From Planococcus sp. APC 4015 (lineage in GTDB: Bacteria; Actinomycetota; Actinomycetes; Actinomycetales; Microbacteriaceae), in assembly GCA_030407505.1 (NCBI GenBank), contig JASDDH010000007.1:1-64000 (forward strand): DNA of 64,000 nt. Direction: 5' to 3'. The translations under genes were made by a program, and so were the position numbers. The notes under the pieces are model-generated. The model was not told the DNA's origin. It did not search any database and saw nothing but the letters and a program-made list of their open reading frames with translations. Positions 1-7,500 of this stretch are shown piece after piece. Position 1 is the stretch's first letter. Each line of letters begins with the position of its first letter.

Positions 1-996
1 TCTCCCCATGCCGACCTGACCGGGCTGCTCGCCCGGCTCGGGGTGCAGACGCTCGGACAGTTCGCCGCCATGCACGAAGACCGGGTGCGCGAGCGGTTCG
101 GCGACCGCGGACTGCGCCTGCACGCCCTCGCCGGCGGCAGCGATTCGCAGCCCGTGCAGCCGCGCACGCCTCCGCCCGAGCTGCACCGCGAGGTGGCGTT
201 CGAGCCTCCGGTCGAGATCGCCGACCAGGTGGCGTTCGGCATGCGCGTCGTCGCCGACGAGTTCATCGCGGGGCTCGGAGCGGTCGACCTCGTGTGCACC
301 GAGCTGCGCGTCGAGCTCGTCGGCGACCGGGGAGAGCGCAGCGAGCGGGTGTGGCTGCATCCGGCGTCGTTCGATGCCGCGGCCGTCGTCGACCGCGTGC
401 GCTGGCAGCTGGGCGAAGAGGCCGAGGCGCTGCGCAGCGGCGTGACGCTCGTGCGCATCTCGCCCGAGGCGGTGGATGCGGCATCCCACCATCGCCCGGC
501 GATCTTCGGATCGGGGCCCGAGGAGCGCGTGCATCACGCCCTGTCGCGCGTGCAGGCGATGCTCGGGCACCGCGGAGTCGTGACCCCCGCGATCGGGGGC
601 GGGCGCTGGCTCGGCGAGCGGCAGGTGCTCGTGCCGTGGGGCGATCGCGCGGTGCTCGCGAAGGAGCGTGCGCGGCCGTGGCCGGGGAGCCTGCCCGATC
701 CGCTGCCGGCGACGGTGTTCGCCGAGCCGCCGACGGTCGAGGTGACCACGCTCGGGGGCTATGCCGTCGAGGTCGACGATCGGGGAGCGGTGTCGGCCGT
801 GCCGGCGGTGCTCGTCGAGGGAGGCCGCAGCCGGGCGATCGAGGCGTGGGCAGGACCGTGGCCGGTCGTCGAGCGGGGGTGGGATGCCGCACGCGCGCGC
901 CGAGCGCATCGGTTCCAGGTCGTCGACGCCGACGGTTCCGCGTGGCTGCTGGTGTGCGAGGCCGGCGCCTGGACCGTAGAGGGCTCCTATGACTGA
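1..996 (+). CDS. imuB: DNA polymerase Y family protein (ImuB-like), 5' end outside window
   Basis: The reading frame is open from base 1, so only the C-terminal ~331 residues are present. It begins in the helix-hairpin-helix/thumb part (LLARLGVQTLGQFAAM, then RERFG) and continues into a little-finger-like region (EVAFEPPVEIADQVAFG) and the long variable C-terminal tail typical of ImuB. ImuB is a catalytically inactive Y-family polymerase relative that links the beta clamp to DnaE2 during SOS mutagenesis. The palm that would show whether the active-site acids are missing is off the window, so ImuB rather than an active DinB is inferred from the tail and from dnaE2 lying directly downstream on the same strand. 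Confidence 0.85.
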   Translation, partial: SPHADLTGLLARLGVQTLGQFAAMHEDRVRERFGDRGLRLHALAGGSDSQPVQPRTPPPELHREVAFEPPVEIADQVAFGMRVVADEFIAGLGAVDLVCTELRVELVGDRGERSERVWLHPASFDAAAVVDRVRWQLGEEAEALRSGVTLVRISPEAVDAASHHRPAIFGSGPEERVHHALSRVQAMLGHRGVVTPAIGGGRWLGERQVLVPWGDRAVLAKERARPWPGSLPDPLPATVFAEPPTVEVTTLGGYAVEVDDRGAVSAVPAVLVEGGRSRAIEAWAGPWPVVERGWDAARARRAHRFQVVDADGSAWLLVCEAGAWTVEGSYD

Positions 997-1020
997 GCGC
1001 GTCACCCCGCGGCGCCGTCG

Positions 1021-1097
1021 CGAAGTTCGGAGGTTCGCGCGAACTTCGGAGTCGGACGCCGCAAGAGTCCGAACTTCGTGCGATCCTCCGAACTTCG
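1021..1097. repeat. Nested inverted-repeat cluster upstream of dnaE2
   Basis: Between imuB and dnaE2 the motif GAAGTTCGGA or its complement occurs at 1022-1031, 1068-1077 and 1088-1097, with a related half (CGAACTTCGGA) at 1040-1050. The outer copies form a perfect 13-bp inverted repeat (1021-1033 with 1085-1097). An inner 12-bp perfect palindrome GTTCGCGCGAAC lies at 1033-1044. The GTTCG/CGAAC core resembles actinobacterial LexA half-sites, but the spacing does not match the usual SOS box, so this could equally be an attenuator hairpin or a REP-like element. Confidence 0.6.
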
Positions 1098-1143
1098 TCC
1101 CGTGCTCGGGGCTCGTCCTCGCCCCCGACCGAGGGTCCGGCTG

Positions 1144-4100
1144 ATGGGGTTCGACAATCCGTCGGTGCCGTGGTCCGAGATGGAGCGGGTGCTCAGCGAC
1201 CGCCGCAGGCCCGACTCCGTACCCGCCGGAGCCGACGGCGGCGACAGCCCGGCGTGGTCGCGCAAGCGCGGGGCGTACGTGCCGGCATCCATCGAGCGCC
1301 CGGTCGACCCCGTGCCGTACGCCGAGCTGCACGCGCACTCGTCGTACTCGTTCCTCGACGGAGCCTCCTCGCCCGAAGAGCTCGCCGAAGAGGCCGAGCG
1401 ACTGGGGCTGCACGCGCTCGCCGTCACCGACCACGACGGCTTCTACGGAATCGTCCGGTTCGCCGAGGCGGCCGAGTCGCTCGCGCTCAACACCGTGTTC
1501 GGGGCCGAGCTGTCGCTCGAGCTTCCCAAGCCGCAGCGCGGTGAACCCGACCCGTCGGGCGCGCACCTGCTCGTGCTCGCGCGCGGCGAAGAGGGCTACC
1601 ACCGGCTCGCCGGGGCGATCACCCACGCGCAGCTGCAGGGCGCCGAGAAGGGCCGCCCGGTCTACGACCTCGACGAGCTCTCGGCCCAGCTCGACGGGCA
1701 CGCGGTGATCCTGACCGGATGCCGCAAGGGCGCCGTCCGTCGCGCGCTCGCCGCCGAGGGTCCGGATGCCGCGGCGACAGAGCTCGACCGTCTCGTGCAC
1801 CTGTTCGGACGCGACGCCATGCACGTCGAGCTCATCGACCACGGCAACCCGCTCGATTCGCGCGACAACGAGGTGCTCGCGGGGCTCGCCGGAGACCGGG
1901 GCCTGCCGCTGCTGGCGACCAACAACGTGCACTACGCCGTGCCGAAGCGGCAGCTGCTGGCCGCCGCCGTCGCCGCGGTGCGCGCCAACCGCGGACTCGA
2001 CGAGCTCGACGGGTGGCTCCCCGCGCACGCGGGCGCGCACCTGCGGTCGGGTGCCGAGATGGTCGAGCGGTTCACGCGGCATCCGGATGCCGTCGCACGC
2101 ACCGTGCCGCTGGCCGACGAACTCGCGTTCCCGCTGCGACGCGCGAAGCCCGCGCTGCCGAAGCAGAAGGTTCCCGAGGGGCACACACCCATGTCGTGGT
2201 TGCGGCACCTGGTGTGGGAGGCGGTGCCGCGCAAGTATCCGGACCTGAACGATGAGGATCGCGCGCGCATCGACAAGGAGCTCGGCGTGATCGAGCTGAA
2301 GGATTTTCCGGGGTACTTCCTCATCGTGCACGGCATCGTGCAGGAGGCGCGGCGGCGCGGCATCCTGTGTCAGGGTCGCGGATCCGCCGCCAACAGCGCC
2401 GTCTGCTATCTGCTCGACATCACGGCGGTCGATGCGATCGCCTACCGGCTGCCGTTCGAGCGGTTCCTGTCGTCGCTGCGCGATGAGGAGCCCGACATCG
2501 ACGTCGACTTCGATTCGGATCGCCGTGAGGAGATCATCCAGTGGGTGTACGAGACCTACGGGCGCGATCGGGCGGCGCAGGTGGCGAACGTGATCCAGTA
2601 CCGGCCGAAGAACGCCGTGCGCGACATGGCCAAGGCGCTCGGTCACTCGCCCGGCCAGCAAGACGCCTGGTCCAAGCAGATCGAGCGCTGGGGGGCCTCG
2701 CTCGACACGAGCAGCGGTCACGACATCCCCGATCAGGTGATCGAGTTCGCGGCCGAGCTGCTGAAGGCGCCGCGGCATCTCGGCATCCACTCGGGAGGCA
2801 TGGTGCTCACCGACCGGCCCGTGGGCGAGGTCGTGCCGATCGAGCACGCGCGCATGGAGAACCGCACGGTCATCCAGTGGGACAAGGACGACGCCGCATG
2901 GATGGGCCTGGTCAAGTTCGATCTGCTGGGGCTCGGGATGCTGGCGGCCCTGCAGTACTGCTTCGACATGATCCGCGCGGCGACGGGTGAGGACTGGGAA
3001 CTCTCGACGCTGCCGAAGGAGGAGAAGGCGGTCTACGACATGCTGTGCCGGGCGGATTCGATCGGGGTGTTCCAGGTCGAGTCGCGCGCGCAGATGGGGC
3101 TGCTGCCGCGCCTGCAGCCGCGGGCCTACTACGACCTCGTGATCGAGATCGCGCTCATCCGGCCCGGGCCCATCCAGGGTGGGGCGGTGCATCCGTTCGT
3201 GCGGCGCAAGCTGGGCTACGAGAAGGTGACGTATGCGCACCCGAAGCTCGAGCCCGTGCTCGCGCGCACGCTGGGCATCCCGATCTTCCAGGAGCAGCTC
3301 ATGCAGATGGCGGTCGCGATCGGCGAGGTGAGTGGGGAGGATGCCGACCTGCTGCGGCGTGCGATGGGCTCGAAGCGCGGGGTCGAGCGCATCGAGTCGC
3401 TGCGCGAGAAGCTCTACGCGGGCATGGCGAGCAACGGGCTCGTGGGCGAAGAGGCGGATGCCATCTACGCGAAGATCCAGGCGTTCGCGAACTTCGGCTT
3501 CGCCGAGTCGCACTCGCTGTCGTTCGGGCTGCTGGTCTATGCGAGTTCGTGGATCAAGCTGCACTATCCGGGGGCGTTCCTCGCCGGGCTCCTGCGTGCC
3601 CAGCCGATGGGCTTCTACTCACCCGCCACTCTGGTGGCCGACGCCCGGCGCCACGGTGTCGAGGTGCGCCGCCCCGACCTGCACCTGTCGGGAGTGGAGG
3701 CGGTGCTCGAGCCTTCGACCCCGGTCGCTGAGCCTGTCCCTCCGGTCGCTGAGCCCGCACCTCCGGTCGCGGATGCCGCACCCCCGGTCGCTGATGCCGC
3801 ACCTCCGGTCGCTGAGCCTGTCGAAGCGCGCCGCGGCCCCACCGGCCTGCCGTCGTGCGCGGACCGGCACCAGCCGCCGGTCGGAATCTTCGACATCAAC
3901 GAGCCCGACGAATCCGCCGCGCACCGTCGTGACGCGGACTTCGCCGTGCGCATGGGTCTCGCCGGGGTCAAAGGCATCGGCGCCAAGGTCGCCGAGCGCA
4001 TCGTCGCCGAGCGCGACGCGGCGGGGGAGTACCGCGATATGCGCGACCTCGTGCGGCGCACCGGCATCACCGCCGCGCAGGTCGAGGCGCTCGCGACTGC

Positions 4101-4644
4101 GGGGGCGTTCGAGTGCCTCGGACTGACCCGGCGCGAAGCGATCTGGCTCGCCGGATCCGCCGCGCAGGACCGCGTCGAGTACCTGCCCGACTCGCTCACC
4201 TCGGTGCAGCCGCCGCTGTTCACCGACCAGACGAGCTACGACGTGCTCGCCGCCGACCTGTGGGCGACGGGGGTCTCGGTCGACGACCATCCGCTCACGC
4301 ACTACCGCTCGGCGCTCGATGCCCGGGCGGTGCTCACCTCGAGCGAGCTGCGTGGCCACGAGACCGGGCGCCGGGTCGAAGTCGCGGGACTGGTGACGCA
4401 CCGGCAGCGACCGGCGACGGCATCCGGAATCACGTTCTTGAACCTCGAGGACGAACACGGACTCGTCAACGTGATCTGCTCGGTCGGGGTGTGGAACAGG
4501 TATCGCCGGGTCGTGCGCGATGCGCCGGCGCTCATCGTGCGTGGCATGCTCGAGCGCTCGGTCGAGGGGGTGACGAACCTGCTCGCCGACCGGTTCGAAG
4601 ATCTGCGGGTGGGCGTGACCCACAATTCGAGGGACTTCCGGTGA
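1144..4644 (+). CDS. dnaE2: Error-prone DNA polymerase DnaE2 (C-family polymerase III alpha subunit paralogue)
   Basis: 1166 residues. It is the translesion polymerase of the ImuA/ImuB/DnaE2 mutasome. The chosen ATG gives MGFDNPSVPWSEMERVLS, the usual DnaE2 N-terminus; the longer frame from 1078 only adds the repeat-rich leader. A PHP domain follows (AELHAHSSYSFLDGASS, residues ~60; VTDHDGFYG), then the C-family palm with GRGSAANSAVCY and the DEEPDIDVDFDSDRR catalytic-acid motif, a helix-hairpin-helix (GVKGIGAKVAERIVAERD) and an OB fold at the C-terminus. Residues ~860-895 are a proline/alanine-rich insert encoded by a 21-bp tandem repeat. Its place beside imuB suggests SOS induction. Confidence 0.95.
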   Translation: MGFDNPSVPWSEMERVLSDRRRPDSVPAGADGGDSPAWSRKRGAYVPASIERPVDPVPYAELHAHSSYSFLDGASSPEELAEEAERLGLHALAVTDHDGFYGIVRFAEAAESLALNTVFGAELSLELPKPQRGEPDPSGAHLLVLARGEEGYHRLAGAITHAQLQGAEKGRPVYDLDELSAQLDGHAVILTGCRKGAVRRALAAEGPDAAATELDRLVHLFGRDAMHVELIDHGNPLDSRDNEVLAGLAGDRGLPLLATNNVHYAVPKRQLLAAAVAAVRANRGLDELDGWLPAHAGAHLRSGAEMVERFTRHPDAVARTVPLADELAFPLRRAKPALPKQKVPEGHTPMSWLRHLVWEAVPRKYPDLNDEDRARIDKELGVIELKDFPGYFLIVHGIVQEARRRGILCQGRGSAANSAVCYLLDITAVDAIAYRLPFERFLSSLRDEEPDIDVDFDSDRREEIIQWVYETYGRDRAAQVANVIQYRPKNAVRDMAKALGHSPGQQDAWSKQIERWGASLDTSSGHDIPDQVIEFAAELLKAPRHLGIHSGGMVLTDRPVGEVVPIEHARMENRTVIQWDKDDAAWMGLVKFDLLGLGMLAALQYCFDMIRAATGEDWELSTLPKEEKAVYDMLCRADSIGVFQVESRAQMGLLPRLQPRAYYDLVIEIALIRPGPIQGGAVHPFVRRKLGYEKVTYAHPKLEPVLARTLGIPIFQEQLMQMAVAIGEVSGEDADLLRRAMGSKRGVERIESLREKLYAGMASNGLVGEEADAIYAKIQAFANFGFAESHSLSFGLLVYASSWIKLHYPGAFLAGLLRAQPMGFYSPATLVADARRHGVEVRRPDLHLSGVEAVLEPSTPVAEPVPPVAEPAPPVADAAPPVADAAPPVAEPVEARRGPTGLPSCADRHQPPVGIFDINEPDESAAHRRDADFAVRMGLAGVKGIGAKVAERIVAERDAAGEYRDMRDLVRRTGITAAQVEALATAGAFECLGLTRREAIWLAGSAAQDRVEYLPDSLTSVQPPLFTDQTSYDVLAADLWATGVSVDDHPLTHYRSALDARAVLTSSELRGHETGRRVEVAGLVTHRQRPATASGITFLNLEDEHGLVNVICSVGVWNRYRRVVRDAPALIVRGMLERSVEGVTNLLADRFEDLRVGVTHNSRDFR
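3721..3827 (+). repeat. 21-bp tandem repeat, five units, inside dnaE2
   Basis: Units start at 3721, 3742, 3763, 3784 and 3805, each opening with CCGGTCGC. The period of 21 bp is exactly seven codons (PVAEPVP, PVAEPAP, PVADAAP, PVADAAP, then PVAEPVEARRG), so the frame is kept. The last unit carries TCGCTGAGCCTGTCGAAGCG, a word I recognise as a common dispersed extragenic repeat in actinobacterial genomes; that recognition is from memory and not checked here. Confidence 0.85.
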
Positions 4645-4655
4645 TGCGGGGGCCG

Positions 4656-4661
4656 TAGCCT
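4656..4661 (+). promoter_or_regulatory. Candidate -10 hexamer TAGCCT of a leaderless gene
   Basis: TAGCCT fits the actinobacterial TANNNT pattern and ends 6 nt before the GTG at 4668. No Shine-Dalgarno sequence is present between them, so transcription may start at the start codon. Confidence 0.4.
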
Positions 4662-4667
4662 GAAGCG

Positions 4668-4853
4668 GTGAGTGCACCAGGCGATGAGGGCGAGAAGCCC
4701 GAGACGCAGGAGGAGCGCGCGTTGCGTGCGCTGGCCGCGATCCAGCGTGGCGCCGATCTCACCGATGAGACGTTGGCGCTGTCGAACGAGTTCACCGATC
4801 GGCACACGGCGCGCTTCACGACCTGGCTGCGACGGCTGTTCGGACGCGAGTGA
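4668..4853 (+). CDS. Small hypothetical protein, 61 aa
   Basis: A charged 61-residue protein (MSAPGDEGEKPETQEERALR ... TWLRRLFGRE) with a GTG start 24 bp after dnaE2. The body is predicted to be helical with an amphipathic arginine-rich end. Codon use matches the neighbouring core genes, it has its own TANNNT -10-like hexamer 6 nt upstream, and a hairpin sits right after its stop; together these support a real gene. The function is not recognised. Confidence 0.6.
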   Translation: MSAPGDEGEKPETQEERALRALAAIQRGADLTDETLALSNEFTDRHTARFTTWLRRLFGRE

Positions 4854-4882
4854 GCGGGCCCCCGAGATTCGGGAACCCGCTC
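4852..4882. terminator. Bidirectional hairpin terminator candidate
   Basis: Nested inverted repeat between two convergent genes: outer stem GAGCGGG (4852-4858) with CCCGCTC (4876-4882), inner stem CCCGA/TCGGG around a 3-nt loop. There is no U-tract, which is common for high-GC actinobacterial terminators. Confidence 0.6.
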
Positions 4883-4897
4883 ATCGAAGACTCTGGG

Positions 4898-5188
4898 TCA
4901 GCTCTGGTTCGCGATGGCGAACCGCACCGAGCCGTCGTTCGCCAGTTCGGCGTCGAGCACGCGGTCATCGAGTGCCGCGGCGGCTGCGGTGTCGAGGAAG
5001 ACATGTGCGCCCGACTCGGTCACCACGGTGTCGGAGGACTCGGGGGCGGGGGCGACGCTGAGTTCGAAGCCGGTCTCGTCACCCGTGTCGCGGATGCGGA
5101 CTCCACCCTCTTCGGGCACATTCGGGACGCGCGAGACGATCGCCTTGACTGCTTCTGCGGCGGTGTCGGTCATCGTGAGCATGTTCAT
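4898..5188 (-). CDS. HesB/IscA-like protein without cysteines
   Basis: 96 residues. The chosen ATG at 5188 is preceded by GGAAGGA at good spacing and gives MNMLTMTDTAAEAVKAIVSR. The order of a helix, then a beta-rich core (GGVRIRDTG, GFELSVAPAPESSDTVV, AHVFLDTAAAAALDDRVLDA) and a short C-terminal strand matches the HesB/IscA A-type iron-sulfur scaffold fold. The three cysteines that bind the cluster in classical A-type carriers are all missing, as in many actinobacterial proteins annotated this way. A direct role in cluster transfer is therefore doubtful. Confidence 0.75.
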   Translation of the reverse strand: MNMLTMTDTAAEAVKAIVSRVPNVPEEGGVRIRDTGDETGFELSVAPAPESSDTVVTESGAHVFLDTAAAAALDDRVLDAELANDGSVRFAIANQS

Positions 5189-5286
5189 GTTCCTTCCGTT
5201 GCGGGCAATGGAACCGGCCACGATTCCGAGAATGGGTGACGGATGCAAGCGTGAGGAGCGGTTCGGAGGGGATGCCCAGGGTCTGC

Positions 5287-6084
5287 TCATTCCGCCTCGC
5301 ACAGCGCGAAGACGTACTCGGGCGAACTCGGAGAAGTGAGGTCGCGGTCGCGCAGCACGACCGATCGCGGCGTTTCGGGATGCCCGCAGGCACCGGCGAA
5401 CGCGTCGGGCGAGTACTCGATGTCGATGACGTGATCGCCGTAGACCGAGGTGTAGGCGGCGCATTCGTCGAAGGCGGCGCACTCCTCTGAGATCGCGAAG
5501 TCGAAGCCCGCGTCGTGCAGCAGGGCGGAGTCCTCGGCGGCGTTCTTCTGGCCGGCAGCGAGTCCGCTCCCGTGCGCGGCGGCCACGAGCAGAGCGGCGA
5601 GCTCGACGTTGTCATTGCGATCGAGTGCACCGTCGCTGCGCGTGTAGGTGTCGAGGTTGTCGAACTCGACGGCGTCGAACCCCGCCGCGGCGCATCCGTC
5701 GATCCATGGGATGACGACATCGGCGATCCGCTCACGCTGTGACGCTGTCGACGTGTCGAGCAGGGCCTCGTCGGGCCAGTCCGGGTCGAACACGACGTCG
5801 CCGTCCCGGTCATCGAGCAGCAGATCGGCGGGCCAGTCGGCCAGCTCGCTCGGTTGCGTCTGGAAGCCGTTGACGTAGCAGATCGAGTACACGCCGTCTG
5901 CCGGTGACGCCGTGTGGTCGCGGGCGACGACCCCGACACCCGACGGCGGTTCATAGGCCGCACCGAGCTGGTAATCGGGCGCCGCGCCGACCGGAGGAAG
6001 CTCGACGGCGGGCGTGGTGGTCGCGCACGCTGTGAGAACGAACGCCGCGACGACCACGATGACGGATGCCGGCAGACGGTGCAC
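5287..6084 (-). CDS. Lipoprotein, endo-alpha-1,4-polygalactosaminidase family (GH114-like)
   Basis: 265 residues from a GTG start that gives a clean lipoprotein signal (VHRLPASVIVVVAAFVLTAC; lipobox LTAC, Cys20). The mature part has the GH114 pattern: a substrate-barrel start (PADGVYSICYVNGFQTQPSEL), WPDEALLDTSTASQRERIADVV, the strand-end acid motif AVEFDNLDTY, LAAGQKNAAEDS, and FDFAISEECAAFDEC. Such enzymes hydrolyse galactosaminogalactan-type polymers, and this one would be anchored on the outer face of the membrane. Frames upstream of the GTG overlap the divergent gene at 6151 and have no signal, so they were not used. The substrate is known only from the family. Confidence 0.85.
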   Translation of the reverse strand: MHRLPASVIVVVAAFVLTACATTTPAVELPPVGAAPDYQLGAAYEPPSGVGVVARDHTASPADGVYSICYVNGFQTQPSELADWPADLLLDDRDGDVVFDPDWPDEALLDTSTASQRERIADVVIPWIDGCAAAGFDAVEFDNLDTYTRSDGALDRNDNVELAALLVAAAHGSGLAAGQKNAAEDSALLHDAGFDFAISEECAAFDECAAYTSVYGDHVIDIEYSPDAFAGACGHPETPRSVVLRDRDLTSPSSPEYVFALCEAE

Positions 6085-6150
6085 ACAGCGACGGTACGCG
6101 AGGTGGCGTCGGTCTGGTGCAACGTCGCAGGCGCGTGGCACGGTGGTCGC

Positions 6151-6513
6151 ATGAACAACGCCGAACGCTTCCTCGATGGGTACCTCAAGGCCTGGAGTTC
6201 GAACGACCCCGACACGATCCGAGATCTCTTCGCACCGGATGCCACCTATCGCGGCGGCGCGCACGACCTGCCTGTCACCGAAGGCGTCGACGCCATCGTG
6301 GCGTTGTGGCTGAACAGGCGCGACGAGCCGGGCACGTGGTCGTTCGAGGGTGCGGCCGACGTCGAGACGGCATCGGCGGCGGTCATCCGCGGAGTGACGA
6401 CGTACACCGACGGACCGAAGGCGGACGTGTACGACAACGTGTGGCTCGTGCGGTTCGACGACGAGGGCCGGGCGCTGGAGTTCCAGGACTGGTGGTTCGA
6501 GCGGAAGGGGTGA
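6151..6513 (+). CDS. Nuclear transport factor 2 / SnoaL-like family protein
   Basis: 120 residues. MNNAERFLDGYLKAWSSNDPDTIRDLFAPDATYRGGAHD is the typical NTF2-like opening helix and first strands (W, D.I..LFA.DA.Y). The rest forms the conical beta-sheet (VEGVDAIVALW, ...YDNVWLVRFDDEGRALEFQDWW). Many members are small-molecule isomerases or stress proteins; the substrate here cannot be inferred. It is divergent from the GH114 lipoprotein gene and is the last core gene before the tRNA. Confidence 0.85.
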   Translation: MNNAERFLDGYLKAWSSNDPDTIRDLFAPDATYRGGAHDLPVTEGVDAIVALWLNRRDEPGTWSFEGAADVETASAAVIRGVTTYTDGPKADVYDNVWLVRFDDEGRALEFQDWWFERKG

Positions 6514-6559
6514 CAGGGGCCCTCCCGGGGCAAAGCTGCTGGGTAGACTTGCGGGGCCA

Positions 6560-6631
6560 GCCTCTGTAGCTCAATGGAAGAGCAGTTCCGTCCTAAGGAA
6601 ACGGTTGGGGGTTCGAGTCCCTCCAGGGGCA
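6560..6631 (+). tRNA. tRNA-Arg (anticodon CCT)
   Basis: 72 nt without an encoded CCA. The acceptor stem GCCTCTG pairs with CAGGGGC (one G-U), followed by discriminator A. The D-arm is GCTC...GAGC. The anticodon loop GTCCTAA places CCT at 34-36 (reads AGG), with a mismatch at the base of the anticodon stem. The T-arm is GGGGG-TTCGAGT-CCCTC. A -10-like TAGACT lies at 6544-6549. The 3' half is the integration site of the island to the right. Confidence 0.93.
6612..6629 (+). repeat. Attachment site copy attL (inside tRNA-Arg 3' end)
   Basis: The 18-bp TTCGAGTCCCTCCAGGGG is part of the functional tRNA gene, covering the T-loop to the acceptor 3' strand. It is identical to the copy at 48629-48646. 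Confidence 0.82.
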
Positions 6632-6715
6632 CAGCTCTTCTCGCAGTCCAGGTTGACGTGATGCACCGCCACACGAGCGGTCTCGGACGCAGCGGAAGAG
6701 AAGCCTTCACGGAGG

Positions 6716-7390
6716 ATGATGTCTGCCGAGAATGAAGTCGAGTGGCTCGGGGTTCTCGTGCCACGCAGCGCATACAACCGAGGCCTCGTCGAGGCTCGGG
6801 ACCGGCTGGCGGATGCAGCGAAAGCGGGCGACTGGCACGCAGTCCTCGGAATGCTGGATGACGGCGGGAAGTCCGGTCTTGGTGCGAATGACTGGCGTGT
6901 TTCCGGCACGAGCTGGTTCGGACCCCTTCACCAGGCGGCATGGCTGGGCGCTCCTGAGGCCGTCGTGCGTGGTCTCGTGGAACGTGGCGCGTGGCTGTCT
7001 TTGCGAGACTCGTCCGGGCGGCGGCCTGTCGACATCGCACGCGAACGGGATCACCTCGACCTGGTGGATGTGCTGACGCCCACCTACGACGTTCCGATTT
7101 CTGAAGAGAGCGCCGCCGCGATGGCCCGCAGGCTCGCGGATCTCGTCCAGGAAGCCGTACGCCAAGCTATCGAAGGATCTGTGGAAGTCCGGCACCTCGA
7201 CGTGCTCTGCCTCGCCGAACGAGGAGACAAGGTGTGGTTCCCGATTCCCGGGATGTATGGCGGCTTCGCAGCTGAATTGTTCCGAGGAAGGCTTCATGCA
7301 GACAGCTGGAGCCGCGTCGTCGGGGGATCAGGTCGCGCATATGCGATCACGGCCGAACGGACGACACTGATCGACGACGGGTTCGTCTGA
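6716..7390 (+). CDS. Ankyrin-repeat domain protein
   Basis: 224 residues. An N-terminal helical part (RSAYNRGLVEARDRLADAAKAGDW) leads into two to three ankyrin-like repeats (WHAVLGMLDDGG; GPLHQAAWLGAPEAVVRGLV; DSSGRRPVDIARERDHLDLV), followed by a C-terminal mixed domain (WFPIPGMYGGFAAEL) I do not recognise. A strong GGAGG at 6711-6715 sits right against ATG 6716; the next in-frame ATG at 6719 has better spacing and may be the true start. It is the first island gene after the tRNA. Ankyrin repeats mediate protein contacts; no enzyme motif is seen. Confidence 0.75.
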   Translation: MMSAENEVEWLGVLVPRSAYNRGLVEARDRLADAAKAGDWHAVLGMLDDGGKSGLGANDWRVSGTSWFGPLHQAAWLGAPEAVVRGLVERGAWLSLRDSSGRRPVDIARERDHLDLVDVLTPTYDVPISEESAAAMARRLADLVQEAVRQAIEGSVEVRHLDVLCLAERGDKVWFPIPGMYGGFAAELFRGRLHADSWSRVVGGSGRAYAITAERTTLIDDGFV

Positions 7391-7488
7391 GCATGCGACG
7401 CTTCTGAGCACCTTGGCGCTCCGCCGAGTGAACATCGGGCCGCACGCCATGCTCACATGGGACGACGGGCACCACTTCTGACCGCTGA

Positions 7489-7494
7489 TAGCCT
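7489..7494 (+). promoter_or_regulatory. Candidate -10 hexamer TAGCCT of a leaderless gene
   Basis: Same hexamer and same 6-nt distance to the start codon (7501) as found before 4668; no Shine-Dalgarno sequence is seen. Confidence 0.4.
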
Positions 7495-7500
7495 CCGATC

